Shown here one piece after another: positions 10,516 through 20,670 of a DNA stretch of 64,000 nucleotides. Both the position numbers and the translations under genes were made by a program. Source of the stretch: Pseudomonas sp. LS.1a (GTDB lineage: Bacteria > Pseudomonadota > Gammaproteobacteria > Pseudomonadales > Pseudomonadaceae); the NCBI RefSeq assembly GCF_022533585.1, contig NZ_CP092827.1, forward strand, positions 4,992,001 to 5,056,000, read 5' to 3'. Numbering within the stretch: position 1 is the stretch's first letter; the number at the start of each line of letters is the position of its first letter. Below the pieces are notes generated by a model. The model was not told where the DNA came from. It searched no databases and was given only the letters and a program-made list of their open reading frames with translations.

Positions 10516-11661
10516 ATGATCATTTCTGCCTCTACCGACTATCGCGCCGCGGCCCAACGCAAGCTGCCTCCCTTCCTGTTCCACTATGCCGACGGCGGCG
10601 CCTACGCCGAGCACACCCTGCGCCACAACGTCTCGGACCTGGCCAGCATTGCCCTGCGTCAGCGCGTGCTGAAGAACATGTCCGAGCTCAGCCTGCAGAC
10701 CAAGCTGTTCGACGAAACCCTGAGCATGCCGGTGGCCCTGGCCCCGGTCGGCCTCACCGGCATGTACGCCCGCCGTGGCGAAGTGCAGGCGGCGCGCGCA
10801 GCGGCGGCCCACGGCATCCCGTTCACCATGTCCACTGTGTCGGTGTGCCCGATCGAAGAAGTGGCCCCGGCCATCGACCGGCCGATGTGGTTCCAGCTGT
10901 ACGTGCTCAAGGACCGCGGTTTCATGCGCAACGCCCTGGAGCGGGCCAAGGCCGCCGGGGTCAAGACCCTGGTGTTCACCGTCGACATGCCAACCCCAGG
11001 CGCCCGCTACCGCGACGCCCACTCTGGCATGAGCGGCAAGAACGGCCCGCTGCGCCGCGTGCTGCAAGCCATGACCCACCCCGAGTGGGCATGGGATGTC
11101 GGCGTGATGGGCCGCCCACACGACCTGGGCAACATTTCCACCTACCGTGGCAACCCCACGGGCCTTGCCGACTACATCGGCTGGCTGGCCAACAACTTCG
11201 ACCCGTCGATCTCCTGGAAAGACCTGGAGTGGATCCGCGAGTTCTGGGATGGCCCGATGATCATCAAGGGCATTCTCGATGCCGATGACGCCCGCGATGC
11301 AGTCAGGTTCGGTGCCGACGGCATCGTCGTGTCCAACCACGGCGGCCGCCAGCTCGATGGCGTGCTGTCCAGCGCCCGCGCCCTGCCGGCGATTGCCGAT
11401 GCGGTCAAAGGTGACCTGAAGATCCTCGCCGACTCCGGCATCCGCAGCGGCCTCGACGTGGTACGCATGATCGCCCTGGGTGCCGATACCGTACTGATCG
11501 GCCGCGCCTTCCTCTACGCCCTTGCCGTGCACGGCCAGGCCGGGGTGAAAAACCTGCTGGAGCTGTTCGAGAAGGAAATGCGCGTGGCCATGGTACTGAC
11601 CGGCGCCAAGTCGATCAGCGAAATCACCCGCGACTCGCTGGTACGCGAACTGGGCGCCTGA
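10516..11661 (+). CDS. lldD: L-lactate dehydrogenase (FMN, quinone-dependent) LldD
   Basis: Membrane-associated flavoenzyme that oxidises L-lactate to pyruvate and passes electrons to the quinone pool. 381 residues, full length. The alpha-hydroxy-acid oxidase TIM barrel shows the N-terminal [11 protein letters not shown], the FMN-binding [15 protein letters not shown], the catalytic-His signature [10 protein letters not shown] near residues 273-282 and the phosphate-binding [15 protein letters not shown]. It lies 63 bases after lldP and 75 before dld in one operon. Confidence 0.98.
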   Translation: MIISASTDYRAAAQRKLPPFLFHYADGGAYAEHTLRHNVSDLASIALRQRVLKNMSELSLQTKLFDETLSMPVALAPVGLTGMYARRGEVQAARAAAAHGIPFTMSTVSVCPIEEVAPAIDRPMWFQLYVLKDRGFMRNALERAKAAGVKTLVFTVDMPTPGARYRDAHSGMSGKNGPLRRVLQAMTHPEWAWDVGVMGRPHDLGNISTYRGNPTGLADYIGWLANNFDPSISWKDLEWIREFWDGPMIIKGILDADDARDAVRFGADGIVVSNHGGRQLDGVLSSARALPAIADAVKGDLKILADSGIRSGLDVVRMIALGADTVLIGRAFLYALAVHGQAGVKNLLELFEKEMRVAMVLTGAKSISEITRDSLVRELGA

Positions 11662-11736
11662 CCGCCCGCAAGAACGACCGCCTGATTGACCCGGGGCATG
11701 TGGCGCACAGACGCCACGGCCCCGCGAGGAGACTGC

Positions 11737-14547
<2,811 letters not shown>

Positions 14548-14549
14548 CC

Positions 14550-14710
14550 CTGTGGGAGCGGGCATGCCCGCGAACACCGGCGCAGCCGGTGCCATGCACC
14601 GCGCTGCCTGTTTCGCGGGCACGCCCGCTCCCACCGGTACTGCACATGCCCGAGCCAACCCAATTCCATGTGGGAGCGGGTTCACCCGCGAACACCGGCA
14701 TAGCCGGTGC
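14550..14710. repeat. REP cluster after dld (three units)
   Basis: Three alternating REP units (TGTGGGAGCGGGCATGCCCG at 14551; an inverted unit near 14612; a third at 14670), each flanked by short ACCGGCNNAGCCGGTG hairpins. They fill most of the gap between dld and the small secreted-protein gene. Confidence 0.85.
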
Positions 14711-14817
14711 CATCCCCACCATCATCTCACGCCGCCACCATCTCGATTGAACCCGCGCCAATCCCCCGCAGTCCACCCTTACAGGCCCACCTTCCAGAGG
14801 CCCAGAAGGAGACTCCC

Positions 14818-15102
14818 ATGAAAGGTACCGCGCTTTCGGCCCTGTTCGCGGCCGCCACCATGCTGGCTTCACCGGTGTTCGCCGCCGAAGACCTGTGCAC
14901 GGCCAACCTGCAAAAGATCGACGACAGCATGGCCACCGCCGGCGCCACCTCCGAAGGCCTGGACAAGGCCATCACCGAGCACGTCGACAAAGCCAAGGCT
15001 GCCCAGGCCTCGGGCGATACCAAGGAATGCATCGCCATCACCAGCAAAGTCCTCGAGCGCCTGGAAAAAACCGAGAAAGGCAGCGGTGGTAGCGGCACGT
15101 GA
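14818..15102 (+). CDS. Small secreted protein of unknown function
   Basis: 94 residues from the ATG at 14818, preceded by AGAAGGAGA. A clear signal peptide (MKGTALSALFAAATMLASPV, cleavage after VFA-A near residue 23) leads to a small, mostly helical, charged periplasmic protein. It has two cysteines (ALC and KEC) that could form a disulphide, and a Gly/Ser tail. I do not recognise a named domain. It lies just before the tmRNA gene, in the position where other P. putida-type genomes also carry a small secreted protein; this last point is from memory. Confidence 0.8.
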   Translation: MKGTALSALFAAATMLASPVFAAEDLCTANLQKIDDSMATAGATSEGLDKAITEHVDKAKAAQASGDTKECIAITSKVLERLEKTEKGSGGSGT

Positions 15103-15201
15103 GCCCAGCGGCGGGCGACCGGTCCGGCTGTCGACGTCGCCCGCACAATGGCGTATACTCGGCCTCACGTACCGTAAGGTGCGTTAGCCAAGAGCTAGTG
15201 T

Positions 15202-15593
15202 GGGGCCGATCAGGATTCGACGCCGGTAGCGAAACTCTAGGTGCATGCCGAGTTGGTAACAGAACTCGTAAATCCACTGTTGCAACTTTCTATAGTTGCC
15301 AATGACGAAAACTACGAGGGCTACGCTCTCGCTGCGTAAGCAGCTGAGCCCGCTCTCCTGGTAGCTTCGGCTCCAGCAATCATCAGGGGATGCCTGTAAA
15401 CCCGAAATGATTGTCATACAGAACAGGATCGTCGTGTAGCACGTTGGGGGCAAAGCGACTAAAACTTACCCAACTCGTCCAAAGCACCCTGCCCGTCGGG
15501 CGGCTGCGGATTAACTCAGTAGACACGGCTAAGCATGTAGTACCGACAGCGGAGTACTGGCGGACGGGGGTTCAAATCCCCCCGGCTCCACCA
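15202..15593 (+). ncRNA. ssrA: tmRNA (ssrA)
   Basis: Transfer-messenger RNA that rescues stalled ribosomes together with SmpB. The 5' end GGGGCCGATCAGGATTCGAC pairs with the 3' end GGCTCCACCA, forming the tRNA-Ala-like acceptor; the T arm GGGGGTTCAAATCCCCC is at 15566-15582 and CCA is encoded. The tag reading frame starts at the resume codon GCC (15298-15300) and encodes ANDENYEGYALAA before TAA at 15337-15339. The total is about 392 bases including CCA. The -10-like TATACT at 15154-15159 may be its promoter. The ALAA end is the proteolysis signal. Confidence 0.97.
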
Positions 15594-15607
15594 AATCCCA
15601 AAGAAGA

Positions 15608-15631
15608 AGACGCCCTCGGGCGTCTTTTTTT
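15608..15631 (+). terminator. Rho-independent terminator of ssrA
   Basis: AGACGCCC-TC-GGGCGTCT followed by a run of eight T (15624-15631), 15 bases after the tmRNA CCA end. Confidence 0.92.
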
Positions 15632-15948
15632 GTGCCTGGACTTTAGGGTGTGCGAGCCCCAAAAATCAGATTTCACCCCTTCCGTGTAGGCCGTTTCCCA
15701 AAGATACTCCCTGCGCCTGTTTTCCGTTGCGGTCGTTTTTTCAGCGTTCTAGGCTCGGTGGGTCGTTGCACATCAACGACCAGCTTTGACAGGCTGATGA
15801 CGACCAAACACACGGTTTTTTGCCTATGGCGGCTGTGTGTGGGGCACCTCGTGTGCGCCGGTTTGGTCTTCACCGGTCTGTCAACCCATACACGGCTGCC
15901 ACCACCCGTTTGACAGCAAGCGCTGGTCGCTCCACTGAGGACCAAAAT
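15632..15948 (+). other. Structured non-coding stretch after ssrA
   Basis: About 320 bases with no convincing gene. It holds a perfect 8-base hairpin GGTCGTTG-cacat-CAACGACC (15761-15781) and separated inverted arms CTGTCAA (near 15886) and TTGACAG (near 15911), plus a dense run of GTGTG/CACAC motifs. A 38-codon frame can be read through it but has no good ribosome-binding site. It may be the leader of the broken gene that follows, or an RNA element; function unknown. Confidence 0.35.
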
Positions 15949-16016
15949 ATGCTGAAGATTGTCCCCGCCCCACCATCTCCATTCCCTGGAAGACACGATC
16001 ATGCTGGCCCCGGACT
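15949..16016 (+). pseudogene. Remnant of a small Pseudomonas hypothetical protein (DUF6124-like)
   Basis: ATG at 15949 reads MLKIVPAPP, the kind of start I associate with small Pseudomonas proteins of the DUF6124 type. The coding sense then continues in the neighbouring frame as PPHHLHSLEDTIMLAPDS, and the sequence runs straight into a REP pair at 16017. It therefore looks like a gene with one frameshift and a lost 3' end. Family assignment is from memory of such proteins often lying next to DUF3077 genes; the frame switch and REP junction are seen directly. Confidence 0.45.
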
Positions 16017-16103
16017 CTGTGGGAGCGGGCATGCCCGCGAAGAATCCAACGCGGTGTATGGCACCGGCTGCGCCGGTGTTCGCGGGTAAACCCGCTCCCA
16101 CAG
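16017..16103. repeat. Paired REP palindromes in the post-ssrA region
   Basis: CTGTGGGAGCGGGCATGCCC at 16017 onward and an inverted unit ending CCCGCTCCCACAG at 16103, with an ACCGGCTGCGCCGGT hairpin between them. It truncates the remnant at 15949. Confidence 0.85.
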
Positions 16104-16202
16104 GGCCCCGCCAAATCAATGAGTTATGTGCAGTTCCACGAAAACCCGGCTTGCCGGACACAGGGCCAGCACAAGCACCTGCTACACGAGGGAGATCGAT
16201 CA

Positions 16203-16466
16203 ATGGCCACCGAAGACACCCAATGCACAGTCGGTAAAACCATCTTCTACCAAGGTGAAAACCAGACTCACCCACTCTTTCGCATCGAGGCCGGCATCCC
16301 CTGCCAGAGCGCCCGTGAACAAGCCTCGGAACTGATGGGCTACGCGCGGGACCTGACCATCGACGGCTTGATGGAAGACAAACCGAAGCTGATCTGGGCC
16401 GCGCACTACCTCTGCGCCTTGGGCAAAGCGCTGCTGGATGACGCCGAACTCGGCATGATGCGCTGA
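16203..16466 (+). CDS. DUF3077-type small protein
   Basis: 87 residues from the ATG at 16203, preceded by GAGGGAGATC. Features typical of the DUF3077 family as I know it are the segment LFRIEAGIPCQSAREQASEL, an acidic middle and WAAHYLCALGKALLDDA near the C-terminus. It is soluble and mostly helical, with no signal peptide. DUF3077 proteins are common, often multi-copy, in Pseudomonas and have no established function. It follows a decayed neighbour in the accessory region behind ssrA. Confidence 0.72.
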   Translation: MATEDTQCTVGKTIFYQGENQTHPLFRIEAGIPCQSAREQASELMGYARDLTIDGLMEDKPKLIWAAHYLCALGKALLDDAELGMMR

Positions 16467-16624
16467 ACAGCGCACCACCCTACCCCGTGCAGGACCAACC
16501 TCAAAAACGGACTTTGACCAACAGATACGGGGGGCAAAGGACGAATGGTCGAAATGTGTCAGGCACGGGGAATTGCAGAGAGTTTTTTGCCACTACAGGC
16601 GCTTCCATCAGGCGCGTTCGTCGT

Positions 16625-16646
16625 AGTGAAGTGAACTTCACTTTTT
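16625..16646 (+). terminator. Inverted repeat with T run, terminator or operator
   Basis: AGTGAAGT-GA-ACTTCACT followed by TTTT. It can end a transcript of the upstream DUF3077 gene. As an 18-base near-perfect palindrome 54 bases before the next gene it could also bind a regulator. Confidence 0.5.
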
Positions 16647-16699
16647 CGGCGTGTCAGATCAGGTCCTTGTCAAGCGAACTTCAGTAGAGGTACAGCCTT

Positions 16700-16978
16700 A
16701 TGAGCATGGCCACAATTGTAAGTGCCGTGATTTCCAGTCTCGCACCCAGTGTCTTTGACCATAACAGCCTGCAAGAACCCGGCGCGCATGTCTCTGCCGT
16801 TGAATACCACTATGGTATGAACATCGATGTGAAACGGGTATTGCAACGCACCGATACATCCGACAAGACCGGCGTGGTACCGGTGATCGTAGTGTATGAA
16901 GACAGCAACGGCGAAATTCATAAAATCCGTTTCCTCGAATGGGGTGGAAGCCCCGCCGCCCCTACTGGCATGGCCTGA
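16700..16978 (+). CDS. Small hypothetical protein
   Basis: 92 residues from the ATG at 16700, with AGAGG 11 bases upstream. The sequence begins MSMATIVSAVISSLAPSVFD and has an alternating beta-like middle (HVSAVEYHYGMNIDVKRVLQ; VVPVIVVYEDSNGEIHKIRF), so a small mixed alpha/beta fold is likely. No signal peptide, no cysteines, no family I recognise. It lies alone in the less GC-rich part of the region behind ssrA and is probably acquired DNA. Confidence 0.6.
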   Translation: MSMATIVSAVISSLAPSVFDHNSLQEPGAHVSAVEYHYGMNIDVKRVLQRTDTSDKTGVVPVIVVYEDSNGEIHKIRFLEWGGSPAAPTGMA

Positions 16979-17076
16979 TCCGCCCAACGTTAAAGCTCCC
17001 CACAGAAGCGGAAGTCAAACCTCATACGCACTCAGTGCAGAGGATGTTTTTATTACCTGAACCCGGACATGACCGA

Positions 17077-17124
17077 ATGATTAAAAGTTCATTCGCGAAA
17101 AACACTATTGCCTTGGCAGTCTAA
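17077..17124 (+). pseudogene. Truncated signal-peptide-like remnant
   Basis: A 15-codon frame MIKSSFAKNTIALAV followed by TAA. It looks like the start of an exported protein's signal peptide cut short by a stop. There is no ribosome-binding site. It may be debris from an outer-membrane protein gene; this is inference from the residue pattern alone. Confidence 0.25.
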
Positions 17125-17246
17125 CGCTGCAAATTAATAGACAGTCATCACTGAAATGCAGTTACAGCCAATAACAGCACGCTCTAGTCAATTCGTGCCG
17201 GGTGTAATGCTGAGCAGTTCACAAAGTTTTACTTGAGGATACCCAA

Positions 17247-17453
17247 ATGAAAACCATGAAAGTTCTCTTCGTTGCCGCCGCCCTGACCGCTTCTTCTCTG
17301 GCGATGGCCTCCGGCGGTGGCGATCGGACCTTCGCACGCATGGAGTCAGCCCGCAAAGCCTCGATGCAGGCGTTGCAGCTTGCACAGAAACAAAAGGCAG
17401 AAGCCGCTGTGGCTGAAAGCAAAGCCAAACCAGCCAATGACGCCAAAGGCTGA
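17247..17453 (+). CDS. Small exported protein, PtrA N-terminal-like
   Basis: 68 residues from the ATG at 17247, with TTGAGGAT upstream. The signal peptide MKTMKVLFVAAALTASSLAM ends near A21, leaving a mature peptide of about 47 residues beginning SGGGDRTFARME, then a Lys/Ala/Gln-rich tail. The GGGDRTFARME segment resembles the N-terminal domain annotated for PtrA, a small metal-linked regulator in Pseudomonas; this match is from memory. It lies alone, convergent with a membrane-protein gene. Copper- or zinc-linked function is possible but not shown here. Confidence 0.65.
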   Translation: MKTMKVLFVAAALTASSLAMASGGGDRTFARMESARKASMQALQLAQKQKAEAAVAESKAKPANDAKG

Positions 17454-17621
17454 TCGGTGTAGCGCGTCCTCCAGCCTGGCCAGATAGCAGGCGTTTTCAT
17501 TGTTCAGCGCTTGAAGTGTTCAGTTAATGAAGGCGCGCATACTGTCGGGGTATCGCGCCCATTAGAGGGAAAACTCCCCCCGAACTCGGTGGCAAGCCAT
17601 CTACGCTCGAGTTGTGCCCCA

Positions 17622-18182
17622 CTATGAAGCCGTAGTCTCTATCGTGCCTGCTGTGCTGGCGACCACAAGCGCGACGATACAAGCCAGCAAAGCGAATGCC
17701 GTGAATACCGCCATCACATGCATGCATGGCATGACATGATTCCAGGCTCTAGCTACCCCCAGGAAAGCGGCGAACAGCCAACCACTCATAGAGAACGCGC
17801 CCAAGAGTGCAAGGCGTCCGCGGTCGGAACCCGGTAACAAGACGAAAGGGGCTTTTTGCAACAACGGGAAGCCGACGCAATGCAACAGACCACCGTTCAG
17901 CGTCAGCAGCGCGACAACCGCAACCTTGGCCCAGAGCTTCTGGTTGAGCAAGTACACTGTGCCCTCCAGGAGATAACCCTGAAGTATCAACAGCAGACCA
18001 CTGCCCCAAAGGGCCAGTAACGCGAGGGTGGCGATTTTCCGGGTTTCTTCCAGGTACTCATGCTTTGCCTGATCCAGCGCTTCCTTGCGCCAACTCCAGA
18101 GCTTGTGATCGGCAAGCAATACCCTGCCCAGGGCAATGCAGGTGGCGAGCAGATGAACATACACGAGGAGCATTTTCAGCAT
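17622..18182 (-). CDS. Integral membrane protein of unknown function (CopD/DUF2269-like shape)
   Basis: 186 residues from the ATG at 18182, with five hydrophobic segments: residues 2-22, about 48-75, 84-105, 122-145 and 155-180. The first helix carries a His (VYVHLLA), and further His occur at helix ends (LLHCVGF, WNHVMPCMHVM). Five-helix proteins with membrane-end histidines resemble CopD-like or DUF2269 proteins, but I cannot name a family with confidence. The upstream sequence AAGGTCAAAAAATA is a weak ribosome-binding site. The 170 bases before it are AT-rich. Confidence 0.62.
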   Translation of the reverse strand: MLKMLLVYVHLLATCIALGRVLLADHKLWSWRKEALDQAKHEYLEETRKIATLALLALWGSGLLLILQGYLLEGTVYLLNQKLWAKVAVVALLTLNGGLLHCVGFPLLQKAPFVLLPGSDRGRLALLGAFSMSGWLFAAFLGVARAWNHVMPCMHVMAVFTAFALLACIVALVVASTAGTIETTAS

Positions 18183-18353
18183 TATTTTTTGACCTTGTTT
18201 TTATATAGACGATGCGCTCCCTGCGTCATGAAATTTAATCTTAATAATACCTATTATCTCTTGCAACGTAATGTTTCAATTCATCGCACCAGTATCTGGA
18301 CAGGTGGTTTTCCTCGGTCGCTGCACAAACGCAACGCGTGGCCTTCATCGTGC

Positions 18354-19406
18354 TCAGCTCCCCGGATAAACCAGCTCGATCTGCTCATCGAACTCCCCGC
18401 CAACTCCGCAATACTCCCTCGGAACGCGCTCAATATCTTCGGCCACCTGTGTAATCACCTGGCGCAGTTCCAGGCGTTCGAGCCAACGTGGAGGAATAGC
18501 GGCGGCACCATATTGCGCCCCCAGCAAGTGCCCGACGACCAGCCCGGTGCTACTACTGTCGCCGCTGTGATTCACCGCCATGGCCACCCCTTCTTCGAGT
18601 GACCGTGCTGTCAACGCACACCACAACCCAACCGCCAGCACTTGGTCAGCGACCCAAGCAGCGCCAAAATCGTCAATGCGTTGCGGGGTGGGTGTATAGC
18701 CCTCGTAATAGAAGAACAGCACGCGCTCGATCAAGCTGCGCGTTTCTTCCATGCCAGGCACCTGCCCGTACCTGGCCAAGCTCTGAGTCACAGCGTGCTC
18801 CAGGCTATCCTGTCGATCAACAACACGCTGGAGAATGTCGGCGAACAACCCTGCCGCCAGGTAACCGGTCGGATGCCCGTGTGTCAGTCGCCCGGACTGG
18901 GCCGCGTAGTCAAATGCATGGGCAAAGAATGCACAGGGTGCAACACGTACCAAGGCGCCGCAGCCCTTGCTGCTGTTTTCGGCAACCGCACCCAACCGCC
19001 CGCTGCCCTTGAGCGCACTCAGGCAAGTTGCATCGGGGGCACGGCGCGACCAGAGCCCCAGGTGCTTGATCAGCCAGCCATCCGTAGCCACCGGTATCGT
19101 CGAGGGGTAATCCTGTGTCGCCAGCCAGCGCAGCAACGCATGGTGAATAATGCTGGGGACATGACATGGCTGCCGTGAACTCCCCAGCACATAAGCCCGC
19201 AGCAAGCCTTCTGCGGTAAACAGCATCATCTGCGTATCGTCGCTGATCGCACCGGTGATGCCGTAAGCCGGGGCAAGATCAATGATGCCCTGCGGCCCGA
19301 ACCTGGCCTTGATCACAGGCCACTCAAGAAACTCCACGGGGGCGCCAAGCGCGTCTCCGACAGCGCCACCCAGCAGGCAGCCTTTGATCCGTTCAAGTCT
19401 GTTCAT
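18354..19406 (-). CDS. ADP-ribosylglycohydrolase family protein with altered metal site
   Basis: 350 residues from the ATG at 19406, with AAGGG upstream. A GTG at 19421 overlaps the previous gene's stop by four bases and would add MIREG. The ADP-ribosylglycohydrolase (ARH/DraG) fold shows IKGCLLGGAVGDALGAPVEF (7-26), the metal motif SDDTQ (55-59), NSSKGCGALVRVAP in the ADP-ribose loop, LTHGHPTGYLA, and near the end VNHSGDSSSTG. Family members normally read GDxDS(T) there; here the second Asp is Ser (residue 285, codon AGT). It may therefore be a weak enzyme or an ADP-ribose binder. It is cotranscribed with the coiled-coil gene and divergent from a WYL regulator. Confidence 0.88.
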   Translation of the reverse strand: MNRLERIKGCLLGGAVGDALGAPVEFLEWPVIKARFGPQGIIDLAPAYGITGAISDDTQMMLFTAEGLLRAYVLGSSRQPCHVPSIIHHALLRWLATQDYPSTIPVATDGWLIKHLGLWSRRAPDATCLSALKGSGRLGAVAENSSKGCGALVRVAPCAFFAHAFDYAAQSGRLTHGHPTGYLAAGLFADILQRVVDRQDSLEHAVTQSLARYGQVPGMEETRSLIERVLFFYYEGYTPTPQRIDDFGAAWVADQVLAVGLWCALTARSLEEGVAMAVNHSGDSSSTGLVVGHLLGAQYGAAAIPPRWLERLELRQVITQVAEDIERVPREYCGVGGEFDEQIELVYPGS

Positions 19407-19417
19407 GCCTTCCCTTA

Positions 19418-19675
19418 TCACTCTTCTGCAGAGACCAGGTTCTGCAAAAGCACCAGCTTGCTTTGCAGCTGTGCGATTTGCGCTTTGTCAGCACGCTGCG
19501 CCGAGCGTAGCTCCCGGTTTTCCATCTCCCATATCCGCGCCCAACGCGCGTCCTGGCGACAGGCGACAGCCAGGTGCCAGATTTCCCGCAACCTCAGGTA
19601 CTGCATCAAGAGCACCACCAGGATTACCCCGATCAACACCAACGCCCCTGTCGAAACCACTTCAGACATAGTCAT
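19418..19675 (-). CDS. Small membrane-anchored coiled-coil protein
   Basis: 85 residues from the ATG at 19675, with GGAAGTGG upstream. One hydrophobic helix at about residues 9-26 (STGALVLIGVILVVLLMQYL) is followed by a basic/aromatic stretch and a cytoplasmic heptad-like helix (ENRELRSAQRADKAQIAQLQ). No catalytic motif is visible. Its TGA overlaps the GTG start option of the ADP-ribosylglycohydrolase gene, so the two are translationally linked. It may localise or oligomerise the downstream protein at the inner membrane; this is inference. Confidence 0.78.
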   Translation of the reverse strand: MTMSEVVSTGALVLIGVILVVLLMQYLRLREIWHLAVACRQDARWARIWEMENRELRSAQRADKAQIAQLQSKLVLLQNLVSAEE

Positions 19676-19734
19676 GTCCACTTCCTTTCCTGGCTTCAAA
19701 TCATTTCGAAGACAGCGACAAGATATGTAGTGAT

Positions 19735-19764
19735 TTGCGACAGGTCTAGAATGTAGACTTATAC
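19735..19764 (+). promoter_or_regulatory. Putative promoter and operator of the WYL regulator
   Basis: A TTGCGA (-35, 19735-19740) and TTATAC (-10, 19759-19764) are 18 bases apart. The perfect inverted repeat GTCTA-GAATG-TAGAC (19744-19758) fills the spacer, an ideal place for autorepression. It lies in the 119-base divergent region shared with the coiled-coil / ADP-ribosylglycohydrolase operon. Confidence 0.5.
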
Positions 19765-19794
19765 AGGTAAAGTAATCGCGCACATGGAGAGGGT

Positions 19795-20670
19795 ATGAAA
19801 CGCAAGCAATCCATCGAGCAGGTACGCTGGGACCTGGCACTTCGCTATCGCTTGATCGAAACCGTTGCCTGGTGGGAAGGCCGGCTGACCACGGGCCACC
19901 TGATGCAGAGCTTTGGCATCAGCCGCCAGCAGGCGTCCAAGGACATCAATACCTACATCACCGAACATGCGCCCAAAAACTTGACATATGACAAGCAGCT
20001 CAAGGGCTACGTGCCGAGCAAGCAGTTCAAGCCGCTGTTCATCGACGACAGCGCCAGCGCCTACCTGCACCTGCTTTATCAGAACAATGAGCGGGCCCCG
20101 CACATCGACGGGCTGGCACTGGCCTATGCGCATACCCGGGTGCTGGAAGTGCCTGACCGGCCTATTCGCCCGGAGGTGCTGCGCCCCTTGCTCAAGGCCT
20201 GCCGTGAAGGCCTGCGCCTGGAAACCGAATACGTGTCCTTCAATACCCCCAACGTGGAGGTTCGCCTCATCGCCCCACACACGCTGGTCTACACCGGCAT
20301 GCGCTGGCACGTGAGGGCTTACTGCGAGAAGAATGGCCAGTACCGCGACTTCGTCCTCAGCCGCCTGCGTGGGCAGCCAGACTTGCTCGACCAATCACCG
20401 AACACGCGCGAGCAGGATGAAGACTGGAATGTCGAGGTGCCGGTCATCTTCGAACCTGATGGGCGATTGAACGCGGCGCAGAAGGCAATCATCGAAACCG
20501 ACTTCGGCATGACGCAGGGACAATTGGTGGTGCCCAGCCGCAGGGCACTGGTGAAGTACGTGTTGCAACGCTACCAGATCGACCACCGCAACCTGGCAGT
20601 GCTCCCCGAGGCGCAGCAACTGGTGGTGAGCAACCTCAAGGAACTGAAGCCGTGGCTGTTGAATGACTGA
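19795..20670 (+). CDS. WYL-domain transcriptional regulator (CapW/BrxR-like)
   Basis: 291 residues from the ATG at 19795, with GGAGAGGG just upstream. An N-terminal winged HTH (TTGHLMQSFGISRQQASKDI, residues 33-52) is followed by a WYL domain around 130-200 (TLVYTGMRWHVRAYCEKNGQ, then YRDFVLSRLRG), where the usual W-Y-L is represented by the RWHVRAY and RDFVLSRL strands. A C-terminal WCX-like domain ends at EAQQLVVSNLKELKPWLL. This three-domain build and length match CapW/BrxR repressors that control phage-defence loci. It faces the coiled-coil / ADP-ribosylglycohydrolase operon, its probable target. Confidence 0.85.
   Translation: MKRKQSIEQVRWDLALRYRLIETVAWWEGRLTTGHLMQSFGISRQQASKDINTYITEHAPKNLTYDKQLKGYVPSKQFKPLFIDDSASAYLHLLYQNNERAPHIDGLALAYAHTRVLEVPDRPIRPEVLRPLLKACREGLRLETEYVSFNTPNVEVRLIAPHTLVYTGMRWHVRAYCEKNGQYRDFVLSRLRGQPDLLDQSPNTREQDEDWNVEVPVIFEPDGRLNAAQKAIIETDFGMTQGQLVVPSRRALVKYVLQRYQIDHRNLAVLPEAQQLVVSNLKELKPWLLND

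Noticed and set aside
15411-15689. Frame through the 3' half of ssrA
   Set aside because: It reads through tmRNA structure and its terminator; not a protein gene.
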